Assembly: GCA_029204225.1 (NCBI GenBank) | Contig: MU831990.1 | Coordinates: 28,977-92,976, forward strand | Length of the DNA: 64,000 bases | Reading direction: 5' to 3' | DNA from: Diphasiastrum complanatum | Lineage: Eukaryota > Streptophyta > Lycopodiopsida > Lycopodiales > Lycopodiaceae | Shown: in pieces, positions 61,601 to 63,908 of the stretch | Numbering within the stretch: the first letter of the stretch is position 1 | How the letters are laid out: every line of letters starts with the position of its first letter | The notes under the pieces: model-generated | The model's input: only the letters and a program-made list of their open reading frames with translations | What the model was told of the DNA's origin: nothing | Databases searched by the model: none | Position numbers and translations under genes: made by a program

Positions 61601-62139
61601 ACTGAAACATCATGTGAACCACAACTCACTGGCAATAAAATAAAAGATAACCAGAGCTGAAGAATACCATACAAGCACTACAAAGTATAACCATACAAAA
61701 AATCTTAAGGATTCAATTGGCTACTGACACTGATAGAATTCCAGCATACATAACCGCCTTTCGGCCATATTTATCTGCGATTACACCCCAAGATAGACCC
61801 GTGAAGAAACGTCCAACCATGAAAGAAGAGCCTGCCACAAGCAATAGTGAAACAAGCCTTTCATCTTAAGATCTCTTTCACAATAAATGACTTTGTGGAA
61901 AATCAAATTCGAAATTTCTTAAAGTACGCATTACCAACACATACCAAATACAAGTCAATCACTCAGATTAAGGAAATGTATGGAGACCGCTCTAGTATAC
62001 CAAACGCTAACAAGTTCCACACAAGGTATGATTGTGTTCGTTAAGACATGATATCCTCGGCTTGATTGATTTTCTTACCAACAACACCTGCATAGTACCC
62101 TATGTCCTTTTGCGATTTCGCAATATGGAAGTCCCTAAC
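1205..62139 (-). CDS. ZIFL: ZIFL-family MFS transporter, 15 exons seen, N-terminus missing
   Basis: This is a multi-exon gene read right to left. Exons are 62079-62139, 61729-61831, 61222-61324, 56499-56552, 56241-56303, 55835-55881, 55627-55702, 45619-45840, 28815-28902, 17054-17139, 16782-16889, 7472-7516, 7151-7239, 2364-2407 and 1238-1365 (or 1205-1365 to a TGA). All have AG/GT borders, and every junction keeps phase. The product carries MFS motif A ([11 protein letters not shown]), the antiporter motif C ([14 protein letters not shown]), the ZIFL cysteine motif ([11 protein letters not shown]), the PET-x-HxH-type motif (PETWHNH) and the DQRGAANG box near TM10. The known family is plant ZIF1/ZIFL, which are proton-coupled tonoplast or plasma-membrane exporters of nicotianamine, zinc, potassium or auxin-related substrates. 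The substrate here cannot be told. About 440 residues are visible; TM1 and the N-terminus are absent. The seven largest introns hold almost all the transposons. Coding looks intact, so the gene is probably functional. Confidence 0.9.
2364..2407 (-). CDS. ZIFL: ZIFL exon n
   Basis: 44 nt, TTGCAG acceptor and GTTGGT donor. It encodes [14 protein letters not shown] plus a split Gly, corresponding to FSWAQKRQDAxFLPG in the family. Confidence 0.88.
2500..2526. repeat. (AT)n microsatellite
   Basis: About 13 AT units in the 4743 bp intron between exons m and n. The flanks 1366-2363 and 2527-3376 show nothing recognisable. Confidence 0.9.
3377..4012. repeat. Foldback element, about 300 bp inverted arms
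   Basis: The segment from 3377 to about 3640 matches the reverse complement of about 3660-4012. Shared blocks in the same order include GACCTGCTRRAA, TTATTGGAGTAGCT, TTTTGGGTGAAGT, AGATTGCTAGAAT and CCTACAAGCTTGAG. The arms are imperfect and meet at about 3650. This could be a foldback transposon, an inverted duplication or a hairpin RNA source. No transposase was seen. Confidence 0.85.
4016..5826. mobile_element. Palindrome-ended non-autonomous element (E1)
   Basis: The left end reads AGTTGCACCAGAACGGCGTT followed by CCGTTCCGGAAC-type palindromes. The right part, 5700-5826, resembles the right part of the element at 37141-37965, with CACCCTAACACAT and then CGGAATGCAT. The interior is GC-richer with short repeats around GGCCCATCA and CCATCAATAACAAGGCC at about 4980-5160. 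No credible protein was seen. The boundaries are estimates and no target duplication was found. Confidence 0.55.
6387..6905 (+). pseudogene. Decayed Ty3-gypsy integrase fragment
   Basis: Interrupted frames give [37 protein letters not shown] and [12 protein letters not shown], matching the integrase core of the gypsy copies at 19432-20463 and 50372-50620. There are several stops and frameshifts. Neither LTRs nor other pol domains were found beside it. Confidence 0.75.
7151..7239 (-). CDS. ZIFL: ZIFL exon m, DQRGAANG box
   Basis: 89 nt, TTAACAG acceptor and GTAAGT donor. It encodes [13 protein letters not shown] and [14 protein letters not shown], the strongest C-terminal signature of the family. 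It ends in phase 2. Confidence 0.92.
7472..7516 (-). CDS. ZIFL: ZIFL exon l
   Basis: 45 nt, TTTTGCAG acceptor and GTAAGC donor. It encodes [15 protein letters not shown], matching the family segment VSIITGxFILQNNAV. Confidence 0.85.
7517..8648. other. Intron sequence with one unrecognised open frame
   Basis: An open frame of 127 codons lies on the plus strand at 8139-8522. It has no recognised motif and no homologous copy in the window. I see no other support that it is a gene. Confidence 0.3.
8700..9448 (+). pseudogene. LINE AP-endonuclease domain
   Basis: Frames encode [13 protein letters not shown], then [10 protein letters not shown] (the Asp/Asn catalytic GDFNAR motif), [15 protein letters not shown] and TLSDHSFL (the SDH motif). 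These are hallmarks of LINE endonucleases that nick target DNA. The start of the domain and the final strand are broken by frame changes. Confidence 0.85.
9469..10660 (+). pseudogene. LINE linker and reverse transcriptase
   Basis: The linker has [12 protein letters not shown] and [10 protein letters not shown]. The RT shows [32 protein letters not shown] (the A block with the catalytic Asp) and [20 protein letters not shown] (the B block). The YADD region is shifted and reads FCFMLMM, so the catalytic pair is lost in this frame. Confidence 0.88.
10632..11951 (+). pseudogene. LINE post-RT region and C-terminal cysteine motif
   Basis: [18 protein letters not shown] and [10 protein letters not shown] are shared with the minus-strand copy at 41053-41286. 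Later CQMC...PIQMPCLL corresponds to CRLC...HFLLRCPLY in other copies, a putative nucleic-acid-binding Cys motif. The basic tail at 11760-11951 ends the polyprotein. The frames are broken. Confidence 0.75.
12290..12553 (+). pseudogene. LINE RT fragment, left arm of an inverted pair
   Basis: Encodes [20 protein letters not shown] and [12 protein letters not shown], the RT A block. It is followed at once by a nearly matching copy on the other strand. It carries an in-frame TGA and is not functional. Confidence 0.85.
12554..12808 (-). pseudogene. LINE RT fragment, right arm of an inverted pair
   Basis: The minus strand encodes [18 protein letters not shown] and [19 protein letters not shown], then [11 protein letters not shown] and VGMKQEG. 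It is tail-to-tail with the previous fragment, so about 180 bp on each side forms a long hairpin. Confidence 0.87.
12811..13545 (+). CDS. LINE ORF1 protein, 5' truncated but open
   Basis: 244 codons are open from a GTG at 12811 to a TAG, with no ATG until about residue 60. The true start was probably lost at the junction with the inverted LINE fragment. The N-terminal 90 residues are Gln/Leu-rich and look like a coiled coil ([19 protein letters not shown]). The second half has [12 protein letters not shown] and [19 protein letters not shown], resembling the RRM-like RNA-binding fold of LINE ORF1 proteins, and ends with a basic segment. The family role is to coat LINE RNA. A related C-terminus is encoded on the minus strand at about 45080-45400. 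Confidence 0.7.
   Translation: MVEQLQPSNLSDFESLNSYLQHQFKEVFQSIGKLQLQNQTLHGELTEVSLQNKYLQSTIDRMKEKGIQDTHSQQDVESKISSLAKEVEYTRTWASVLKQAGNSSNQVQPSLVNSSLENVFTEQERRAKKALNIQVRGIPNGNKALDEAKDLLVSKLAHNMEGFDTAWQSKFDDKVLFIKFRSIEQRNSALRLRAKLKGSFIFMDDDLTHTQWQARKLVIQEANARNQRVVFIEGKPKFYDKISQ
13600..14130 (+). pseudogene. LINE-2 endonuclease, N-terminal part
   Basis: Starts RIGFWNCNG and [11 protein letters not shown], the canonical start of an APE-type endonuclease. After a frameshift it continues [16 protein letters not shown] and [12 protein letters not shown]. The sequence is then cut at about 14130 by unrelated gypsy DNA. Confidence 0.83.
14131..15437. mobile_element. Scrambled Ty3-gypsy insert inside LINE-2
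   Basis: Three gypsy pieces sit side by side. The first is a plus-strand integrase core (about 14400-15130: [34 protein letters not shown], then [11 protein letters not shown]). The second is a plus-strand RT (15139-15317: [32 protein letters not shown]). The third is a minus-strand integrase zinc-binding part (15318-15437: [31 protein letters not shown]). The order and strands do not fit one intact element. No LTRs were seen. Confidence 0.83.
15440..16400 (+). pseudogene. LINE-2 remnants: endonuclease end, linker, RT start, C-tail
   Basis: [20 protein letters not shown] resumes the endonuclease. [17 protein letters not shown], then [20 protein letters not shown] and [19 protein letters not shown] lead into RT, followed by a jump to [20 protein letters not shown], the C-terminal tail. 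There are deletions between blocks and several stops. Confidence 0.8.
16635..16728. repeat. (CT)n then (CA)n microsatellite
   Basis: About 66 bp of CT units pass into about 27 bp of CA units, placed exactly at the 3' terminus of LINE-2. It is about 50 bp from ZIFL exon k. Confidence 0.95.
16782..16889 (-). CDS. ZIFL: ZIFL exon k, TM9
   Basis: 108 nt, TTTTGCAG acceptor and GTAAGA donor. It encodes [12 protein letters not shown]... to NIFKNIFS, 36 residues in phase 0. The exon lies about 50 bp from a (CT)n(CA)n tract at the 3' end of a LINE. Confidence 0.88.
17054..17139 (-). CDS. ZIFL: ZIFL exon j, TM8
   Basis: 86 nt. It encodes [20 protein letters not shown] followed by IIVVRIAA. The Gly codon split across the 11.7 kb intron is restored. 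The acceptor is AAATAAG, with a poor pyrimidine tract. The donor is GTAAGC. Confidence 0.88.
17140..18950. other. Intron sequence with a short direct duplication
   Basis: A block with TAACACCCCTG and ATTGAATGGATTGTTTGA occurs at about 17360-17425 and again at about 17503-17565. Further right, ACATGCAYG-type short repeats occur (17760-18300). No gene was seen. Confidence 0.5.
18955..19395. mobile_element. MITE-like element with GAACGCGTTC palindrome (E5a), approximate
   Basis: GAACGCGTTC stands near the left side and TCCGGAACACATTCCG near the right, with an AT-rich middle. A second small element is nested at 19248-19387. The edges are uncertain. Confidence 0.4.
19248..19387. mobile_element. 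140 bp hAT-like MITE (E5b) with 8 bp target duplication
   Basis: It is flanked by a perfect 8 bp direct repeat CGTGGCAT at 19240-19247 and 19388-19395. The ends begin CAAGAAAAGGTTCAAACC and, on the other strand, CAGTGTTGCATCGAACC. The interior contains GGTTCGAACC palindromes and GATTCGAATTGG-like variants. An 8 bp duplication with CA ends is typical of hAT elements. No coding capacity. Confidence 0.75.
19432..20463 (-). pseudogene. Gypsy integrase core and C-terminal domain
   Basis: 343 codons are open. [20 protein letters not shown] and [12 protein letters not shown] carry the first catalytic Asp. [12 protein letters not shown] has the second. [15 protein letters not shown] has the Glu. [15 protein letters not shown] and DVFHVSLLR form the GPY/F-type C-terminal domain. 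The frame is long and clean, but the zinc-binding part upstream is separated by stops. Confidence 0.85.
20520..21352 (-). pseudogene. Gypsy RNase H and integrase zinc-binding region
   Basis: RNase H motifs are [48 protein letters not shown] and [13 protein letters not shown]. Then [20 protein letters not shown] and FYWTSL plus CPFCQ give the HHCC zinc site. One stop separates the two halves at about 20980. Confidence 0.85.
21401..21808 (-). pseudogene. Gypsy reverse transcriptase, 5' truncated
   Basis: [20 protein letters not shown] and [13 protein letters not shown] precede [14 protein letters not shown] (the catalytic YFDD box) and [20 protein letters not shown]. Everything upstream is replaced by hAT DNA at about 21808. 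Confidence 0.87.
21810..22885 (+). mobile_element. hAT fragment, plus strand, internally deleted
   Basis: Starts DNATNC and then [40 protein letters not shown]. It jumps to a Pro/Ala-rich tail with [20 protein letters not shown] ending [10 protein letters not shown] at 22410. The same 3' sequence follows as downstream of the larger hAT on the other strand, up to GCCACATACGGCT at about 22864. It is an inverted, shortened copy of the 23890-26530 part of the next element. Confidence 0.82.
23546..23887 (+). CDS. Unrecognised basic open frame convergent with the hAT transposase
   Basis: The plus-strand frame ending at the TAG at 23885-23887 reads [57 protein letters not shown] and [14 protein letters not shown]. 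It is highly basic with a probable amphipathic helix in the first third. I do not recognise it. It lies inside the hAT element, tail-to-tail with the transposase. It may be an accessory protein or a chance open frame in GC-rich DNA. The start is unclear: upstream codons stay open to about 23540 without a good ATG in that frame, although an ATG occurs at 23666. Confidence 0.35.
   Translation, partial: RSRWQCAYHRSPRAKPRRKLEEDIRRHNKRHQKQKAEIAEMLRQTRQRHPELQILAPAVELDFGEQIGMNFTRRQLIMVRERAARRRANQIGESDRTMHLTRARSRWRISRHV
24461..27725 (-). pseudogene. hAT transposase gene, frame-broken
   Basis: From the ATG at 27725: [16 protein letters not shown] and [20 protein letters not shown] form a BED-type zinc finger. 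Then follow a Pro-rich linker, [36 protein letters not shown] (the DUF659-like catalytic region), [29 protein letters not shown] and [15 protein letters not shown]. The tail has two AT-hook-like motifs (RKRPGRPKG and GRRGRPRR) and ends [13 protein letters not shown] at 24461. At least three frame changes are needed. Some may be introns, but stops such as those near 26450 argue for decay. A clear hAT dimerisation domain was not seen. Confidence 0.75.
28110..28355. mobile_element. Small palindrome-ended MITE (E6), approximate
   Basis: The left end reads AATGCACATCGCGTTCTTG. The right end, reverse strand, reads GAGTTGCCCTAGAACGCG with the perfect palindrome AGAACGCGTTCT. The middle is AT-rich. 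It abuts the hAT end at 28090. No clear target duplication. Confidence 0.5.
28572..28617. repeat. (GA)n microsatellite
   Basis: About 22 GA units. A shorter GA tract lies at 28774-28790, about 25 bp from ZIFL exon i. Confidence 0.95.
28698..28719 (+). repeat. Interstitial plant telomere-type repeat, three TTTAGGG units
   Basis: Three consecutive TTTAGGG units, the Arabidopsis-type telomere repeat found in most land plants. They are too few to be a telomere. Confidence 0.8.
28815..28902 (-). CDS. ZIFL: ZIFL exon i
   Basis: 88 nt, TTTGCAG acceptor and GTGAGA donor. It encodes IFSLWALSP...[18 protein letters not shown], the conserved loop before TM8. It ends in phase 1. Confidence 0.9.
28903..30709. 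other. Intron sequence without recognisable genes
   Basis: AT-rich; open frames such as that at 29693-30046 have no recognised motif. It forms the left part of the 16.7 kb intron between exons h and i. Confidence 0.5.
30710..31629 (+). repeat. 5' LTR
   Basis: 920 bp. It differs from the 3' LTR by about two substitutions (near 31068 and 31120) and a 2 bp length change in a G run near 31404. It contains a strong 9 bp stem at 30914-30940 (GGCTCCCGG / CCGGGAGCC) and an AATAAAG near 31232. Confidence 0.95.
31632..31643 (+). promoter_or_regulatory. Primer binding site (Met-tRNA type)
   Basis: TGGTATCAGAGC two bases after the 5' LTR, complementary to the 3' end of plant initiator methionine tRNA. 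It primes minus-strand DNA synthesis. Confidence 0.9.
31715..32106 (+). ncRNA. Five tandem stem-loop repeats in the retrotransposon leader
   Basis: Five related units at 31715-31743, 31791-31820, 31871-31902, 31961-31994 and 32076-32106, spaced 76-115 bp apart. Each pairs a 5' GTGCT-like strand with a 3' AGCAC strand across 10-20 bases, mostly of the form GTGCTGCC...GTGTAAGCACGG. Several are preceded by a GATGAG-like box. No gag is encoded here. They could be a packaging or translation element, or a decayed repeat. Confidence 0.6.
32314..35765 (+). pseudogene. Gypsy pol: protease, RT, RNase H, integrase, chromodomain
   Basis: The protease active site DSGA (32459-32470) lies in a different frame from [10 protein letters not shown], so a frameshift lies between. 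RT has [20 protein letters not shown] and [10 protein letters not shown]. RNase H has [32 protein letters not shown] and VVADALSR. The integrase has [40 protein letters not shown] and [15 protein letters not shown]. The C-terminal [18 protein letters not shown] and ASWEYEDKL form a chromodomain. Stops occur at 33274 (expected Arg, CGA to TGA) and 33814, with a 1 bp frameshift near 34520. Catalytic residues are otherwise kept. Confidence 0.93.
35981..35990 (+). promoter_or_regulatory. Polypurine tract
   Basis: GAGGGGAGGA immediately before the 3' LTR, the expected plus-strand primer. Confidence 0.9.
35991..36908 (+). repeat. 3' LTR
   Basis: 918 bp, nearly identical to the 5' LTR, ending GCGCAACA before the target duplication ATTTC. 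Confidence 0.95.
37141..37965. mobile_element. 825 bp hAT-like MITE (E2) with 8 bp target duplication
   Basis: Perfect 8 bp duplication TGGCTATA at 37133-37140 and 37966-37973. The ends read GCCTAAGTTGCACCGGAATG and, reverse strand, TAGATGCACATAATTCCAG. Near the right end are the perfect palindromes AGAATGATCATTCT and TTCCGGAA. The right third resembles element E1 at 5700-5826. No transposase. Confidence 0.8.
37974..38665. other. Intron sequence, nothing recognised
   Basis: AT-rich with no supported gene. The stretch 36914-37132, left of the MITE, is equally bare. Confidence 0.5.
38666..39292 (-). pseudogene. LINE linker fragment
   Basis: 208 codons are open on the minus strand: [56 protein letters not shown] and [17 protein letters not shown]. 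These match the linker between endonuclease and RT of LINE-1 (9469-9780). It is truncated on both sides. Confidence 0.85.
39352..40215 (-). mobile_element. LINE-3, 3' end only
   Basis: The minus strand encodes [62 protein letters not shown] and [14 protein letters not shown], ending TLHTYFR. It then has a 3' UTR with CCCGGGTTGTGGGC and the terminal hairpin at 39364-39377. It is 5' truncated. Confidence 0.85.
40262..42699 (-). mobile_element. LINE-4, degenerate, carrying a MITE
   Basis: From right to left: linker ([31 protein letters not shown]), an RT start ([19 protein letters not shown]), a deletion, the RT catalytic part with [16 protein letters not shown] and [12 protein letters not shown] (41875-42040), the post-RT part [16 protein letters not shown] (41053-41286) and a C-tail [15 protein letters not shown] (40481-40732). 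A 3' hairpin lies at 40287-40300. It is interrupted by a MITE at 41285-41660. Confidence 0.85.
41285..41660. mobile_element. MITE with about 40 bp inverted ends, inserted at TA
   Basis: The left end reads TAGAGGAGTTCTAAATCC and AAAAAAGACCCTTTG. The right end on the other strand reads TAGAGGAGTTTTGAGCTCC and AAAAAGACCCTTT. TA at both edges is consistent with a mariner-type TA duplication; a PIF/Harbinger origin is the alternative. It splits the LINE-4 coding sequence, which fixes its limits. No open frame. Confidence 0.85.
42700..45410 (-). mobile_element. LINE-5, internally deleted
   Basis: From right to left: the ORF1 C-terminus (about 45080-45400: [32 protein letters not shown]), endonuclease pieces ([37 protein letters not shown]), linker and RT start ([37 protein letters not shown]), a deletion within RT, then [16 protein letters not shown] and [20 protein letters not shown]. 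It ends in a 3' UTR truncated where it meets LINE-4 at about 42700. Confidence 0.8.
45619..45840 (-). CDS. ZIFL: ZIFL exon h, central loop and TM7
   Basis: 222 nt, the longest exon. It begins ETWHNH, the histidine-containing motif, and continues through a Ser/Thr/Asn-rich cytosolic loop to [17 protein letters not shown] and HDIAYTE (TM7). The acceptor is TTTTACAG. The donor is GTTTGT, which is weak, but the next exon continues as IFSLWALSP exactly as in the family. It lies between two transposon-filled introns of 9.8 and 16.7 kb. Confidence 0.9.
45841..47793. other. Intron sequence, nothing recognised
   Basis: Open frames at 45885-46208 (plus) and 46680-46952 (minus) have no recognised motif and are treated as chance. 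Confidence 0.45.
47799..48180 (+). repeat. 5' LTR with AGTTA...TAACT termini
   Basis: 382 bp, ending in the block TAGTGAATCTTAGC then TTGTAACT, which recurs at 50806-50826. The terminal 5 bp are inverted repeats but are not the usual TG...CA. Confidence 0.8.
48181..48192 (+). promoter_or_regulatory. Primer binding site
   Basis: TGGTATCATAGC immediately after the 5' LTR, one mismatch from the Met-tRNA site TGGTATCAGAGC. Confidence 0.8.
48199..48579 (+). pseudogene. Gypsy gag N-terminal fragment
   Basis: 126 codons. It contains [20 protein letters not shown], a coiled-coil type segment common at the start of plant gypsy gag, then a Ser/Pro-rich stretch. It stops where the deletion joins RT sequence. 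No zinc knuckle remains. Confidence 0.6.
48675..49420 (+). pseudogene. Gypsy RT, frame-broken
   Basis: [52 protein letters not shown], then in another frame [14 protein letters not shown] and [20 protein letters not shown]. The YFDD box is intact but the frame is broken at least twice. Confidence 0.88.
49440..50620 (+). pseudogene. Gypsy RNase H and integrase, truncated
   Basis: RNase [17 protein letters not shown] (the catalytic Asp of ETDAS is now Asn), [45 protein letters not shown]. Integrase: [54 protein letters not shown], then cut at about 50590 by LTR sequence, so the third catalytic residue is missing. Confidence 0.87.
50600..50826 (+). repeat. Partial 3' LTR with internal tandem duplication
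   Basis: TTTTTATTCAATTGATRATG and then TGCTCTTCTTTAGCCTCA occurs twice (about 50606 and 50708) before the single LTR end. The U3 part is missing. Confidence 0.8.
51418..51505 (+). repeat. LTR fragment of the same gypsy family
   Basis: GCACACTATTTTCTCTCCAA and TTCTGCCTCCCTTGATT match 47970-48010 of the 5' LTR. It is isolated. The stretch 50832-51417 shows nothing recognisable. Confidence 0.6.
51690..52195. repeat. Minisatellite, about 90 bp units, five to six copies
   Basis: Diverged units contain CATCACCTATTGCTTGCTGG, ATTGGGCAGC, TTCCTATTTGGCACCCTATT. The CATCACCTAT anchor recurs at 51758, 51851, 51953, 52033 and 52122 (spacing 80-102). Open frames here follow the repeat period and are not taken as genes. 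Confidence 0.85.
52600..53130 (+). mobile_element. Gypsy 3' end remnant: purine tract and LTR start
   Basis: CCCTAGAGAAGGAAATTC and TTTAGGGGGAGGAAA are followed by TGTTATGTACTAGCCCG, the layout of a pol 3' end, polypurine tract and LTR start (LTR from 52673). No partner LTR was found, so the right limit is a guess. Confidence 0.4.
53324..53970. mobile_element. 647 bp MITE (E3) with AGAAACGCGTTTCT palindromes
   Basis: The left end reads CGTAGTTGCAGAGAAACGCG and the right end, reverse strand, CATAGTTGCACTGCGTTTC. The 14 bp perfect palindrome AGAAACGCGTTTCT and variants cluster at both ends. Flanks share ATTTAAA. The interior has a very G-rich tract at 53535-53620. The open frame at 53277-53735 on the minus strand runs across the left terminus and is not taken as a gene. 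Confidence 0.7.
54880..55420 (+). pseudogene. Gypsy gag-protease remnant
   Basis: A degenerate zinc knuckle [15 protein letters not shown], then [20 protein letters not shown] (protease active site, DSG now DNGS) and [14 protein letters not shown] (protease C-terminal motif). Stops interrupt the frame. It lies 200 bp from ZIFL exon g. Confidence 0.7.
55627..55702 (-). CDS. ZIFL: ZIFL exon g, TM6
   Basis: 76 nt. It encodes [13 protein letters not shown] followed by a hydrophobic run ending VLP. The first base completes the Arg begun in the previous exon. A 9786 bp intron follows. Confidence 0.92.
55835..55881 (-). CDS. ZIFL: ZIFL exon f
   Basis: 47 nt, CTGCAG acceptor and GTGAGT donor. It encodes [15 protein letters not shown] plus part of an Arg codon, matching the ZIFL loop PAEKYP...SLFGR between TM5 and TM6. 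Confidence 0.9.
56241..56303 (-). CDS. ZIFL: ZIFL exon e, antiporter motif C
   Basis: 63 nt, phase 0, CTTTCAG acceptor and GTATTT donor. It encodes [20 protein letters not shown], which is TM5 with the GPALGG antiporter motif typical of DHA1-type transporters. Confidence 0.92.
56499..56552 (-). CDS. ZIFL: ZIFL exon d, cysteine motif
   Basis: 54 nt, phase 0 at both ends, TTTCAG acceptor and GTAAGC donor. It encodes [18 protein letters not shown], the family-specific loop with the conserved Cys and EHQ. Confidence 0.9.
57000..57680. other. Intron sequence, nothing recognised
   Basis: Part of the 4669 bp intron. No gene or element was supported in it, nor in 56553-57000 or 58760-59930. Confidence 0.4.
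57680..58235 (-). pseudogene. Decayed gypsy RT/RNase H
   Basis: The minus strand reads [16 protein letters not shown], then [10 protein letters not shown]...IDYKKICEV and QPIPKTMR, matching the RT end of Ty3-gypsy (EEHVxHLRxVLxxL, LGHxISxxG, PKTxK). There are many stops. Confidence 0.6.
59938..60348. repeat. Tandem duplication, 207 bp unit, two copies
   Basis: Copies at 59938-60144 and 60145-60348 differ at only a handful of positions. Each contains the near-palindrome GCTTCGAATTCGATAATTCG extended by AAGC, and a hairpin ATAGTTCGGA/TCCGAACTAT with a 5 nt loop. There is also a CGTGACA...TGTCTCACG stem. Confidence 0.93.
61222..61324 (-). CDS. ZIFL: ZIFL exon c, TM3-TM4
   Basis: 103 nt from a GTGCAG acceptor to a CAG/GTGCTG donor. 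It encodes [10 protein letters not shown] and [13 protein letters not shown], the TM3-TM4 segment conserved in ZIFL proteins. It ends in phase 0 and is followed by a 4669 bp intron. Confidence 0.88.
61729..61831 (-). CDS. ZIFL: ZIFL exon b, MFS motif A
   Basis: 103 nt. It encodes [20 protein letters not shown] followed by KYGRK, the loop 2-3 signature of the major facilitator superfamily. The donor is GTCAGT, weaker than the GTAAGT consensus, but it is the only nearby GT that keeps frame with the next exon. Confidence 0.88.
62079..62139 (-). CDS. ZIFL: ZIFL exon a (first visible)
   Basis: 61 nt between a CTGCAG acceptor and a GTAAG donor. It encodes VRDFHIAK...YYAGVVG, which matches the loop after TM1 and the start of TM2 in ZIFL proteins. 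It ends in phase 1. The preceding exon, expected to encode TM1 with a LFPFLYFM-like segment, was not found up to 64000. Confidence 0.85.
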
Positions 62140-63908
62140 CTGCAGACAATAAACAGCAAAGAGATGCATCCAATTTAGGTTTACACTTTCTCCCTGACAC
62201 AGCCTGAGTAAGAAATAACAACTTTTAAGCTTGCACTATGACCACTGAGTGTAATAGTCAAAGAGGTGAACCGTTATTCTTAAAACTGTTACACCAGGTT
62301 AGAGTCTTTTATTGCACAAGCAAAACTGTACTTTTCTAGGTACTGTACAAGCATATTCTCAAGATTCATGTTTTAGATGAACGTATGGATATGTAATTAG
62401 GGCTTAGGGCCTGTACTTATATTCTAGCAATCCTGGGGCCACTCAAATAAACCTCCAAAGTACTAGTTAACCACATTGGTGAAATTCGGTCACTCTTTAC
62501 ATATGTCGCAAGTATGTAGCCACTATTGAGGTCAATGGCAACTGCTAGGGCAAGGTCTCTCTGGCCCAAAATCGTCTGAAGACTGTAAATACAAATTGCA
62601 CTTCTCATTTTGCTGGTTGATTATCATCGTTCTTAACAGTGTTGATTACCTAAAATAGCATTTATTAGATATTAGAGATACTTATGATTCTTATTCTTAT
62701 AGTCATTTATCTGGCCTCCAACTCAAACTTGCAGATTGTGGAGCCCTGCACACTTTCCAATAACCTGTGAGCCTCATTATTGATGGCTCATTATCCGGAA
62801 ACACTTTGTTCTTTGAGTTTTCTTTGCATAATCATAATATGTCTTGCTTGTAACGGTATTCCATTGTTCAGCTTTCAAGTGTTTTTCCATGCTAATCCTT
62901 TTCTTCTAACCTTGAAGATGAAGACTCACCTGTCCTTTGCCATCCTTGTCTCACGATCCCTATACCACAGTTACTTTCTTATATTTATTTTTGTCATTGA
63001 TGCCATTATCTATGACTGTGGAAGATAACACTACCATTTACTGTACCTTTACGGCACAGTTTTCTTTATTCCCGTTTCCTACATCTCTCTGTTTCCACAC
63101 TTCGTAATTCCAATTCTCCTTTTTGAGCCACCATTATCTGCTACTATGATTGTCTGCCCCACAATGATACGTGATTTTCTGCAGGACCTTTCTCCTCATA
63201 GCCTCCATGTATCCTCCTGCAGTTCTGTTGTTGCGTTCTTCAGTACCAAGGGATCTATTTTCATGCTTGTATGGGACTTCTGATTCAAACTGCTGCATTG
63301 GGCTTTTAGAGTGTACATCAAGCCATTTACGGCTACTTTCACACGACGTGCTTGATCCTTAAGCTTGGGCTCTATTCGTATCCTTCAAGCCAGCTATTGC
63401 CGATCTACAAGAGTTTCAGCTTCGTATGTAGGAGTACAGAACGATTTGAATCTTGCCTCAAGTCAAAAAGACTCGAAACTCTTTGAGTCAAGATAATTTG
63501 TAACTGATGTAACGTCATCTGCTACAACATCAATGTGATATTCAGCTGGCTTGGTATCTCATCAAAATCCGCAGGGTGGGTTCTTACAGCATTCTCCCAC
63601 CGTATAGTTTATATTGATGCCTATAATTGTCATTCTTGATCCATGTGATGGGCATGGCATCTATTTGCAGATCGCAATTTTGTTCTGGCTTCTTTATGCA
63701 TAATATAAATGTTTCATATTGACTTCTCCTCTAGCATGTACATGTATGCACCTACTTCCATATATGCAACTTGTGGCATTGTCTTCTTTTCTTGTTTTAT
63801 CCTAGCCACACCTTTTGGTCTGTGTATCTGCCAACATGTTGAGAAAGGCATTGGACTTGGGTGGGTGATCTACACCACCATGCTACACATCTTTCTTTTA
63901 ACGTGGGG
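62140..63908. other. Sequence upstream of the first visible ZIFL exon
   Basis: No exon encoding the expected N-terminus and TM1 was recognised on the minus strand. Short open frames on both strands have no motif. It is probably a further intron. Confidence 0.45.

Noticed and set aside
62417-62608. A 63-codon minus-strand frame as the missing N-terminal ZIFL exon
   Set aside because: The sequence does not resemble the expected TM1 segment and has no matching splice phase to exon a.
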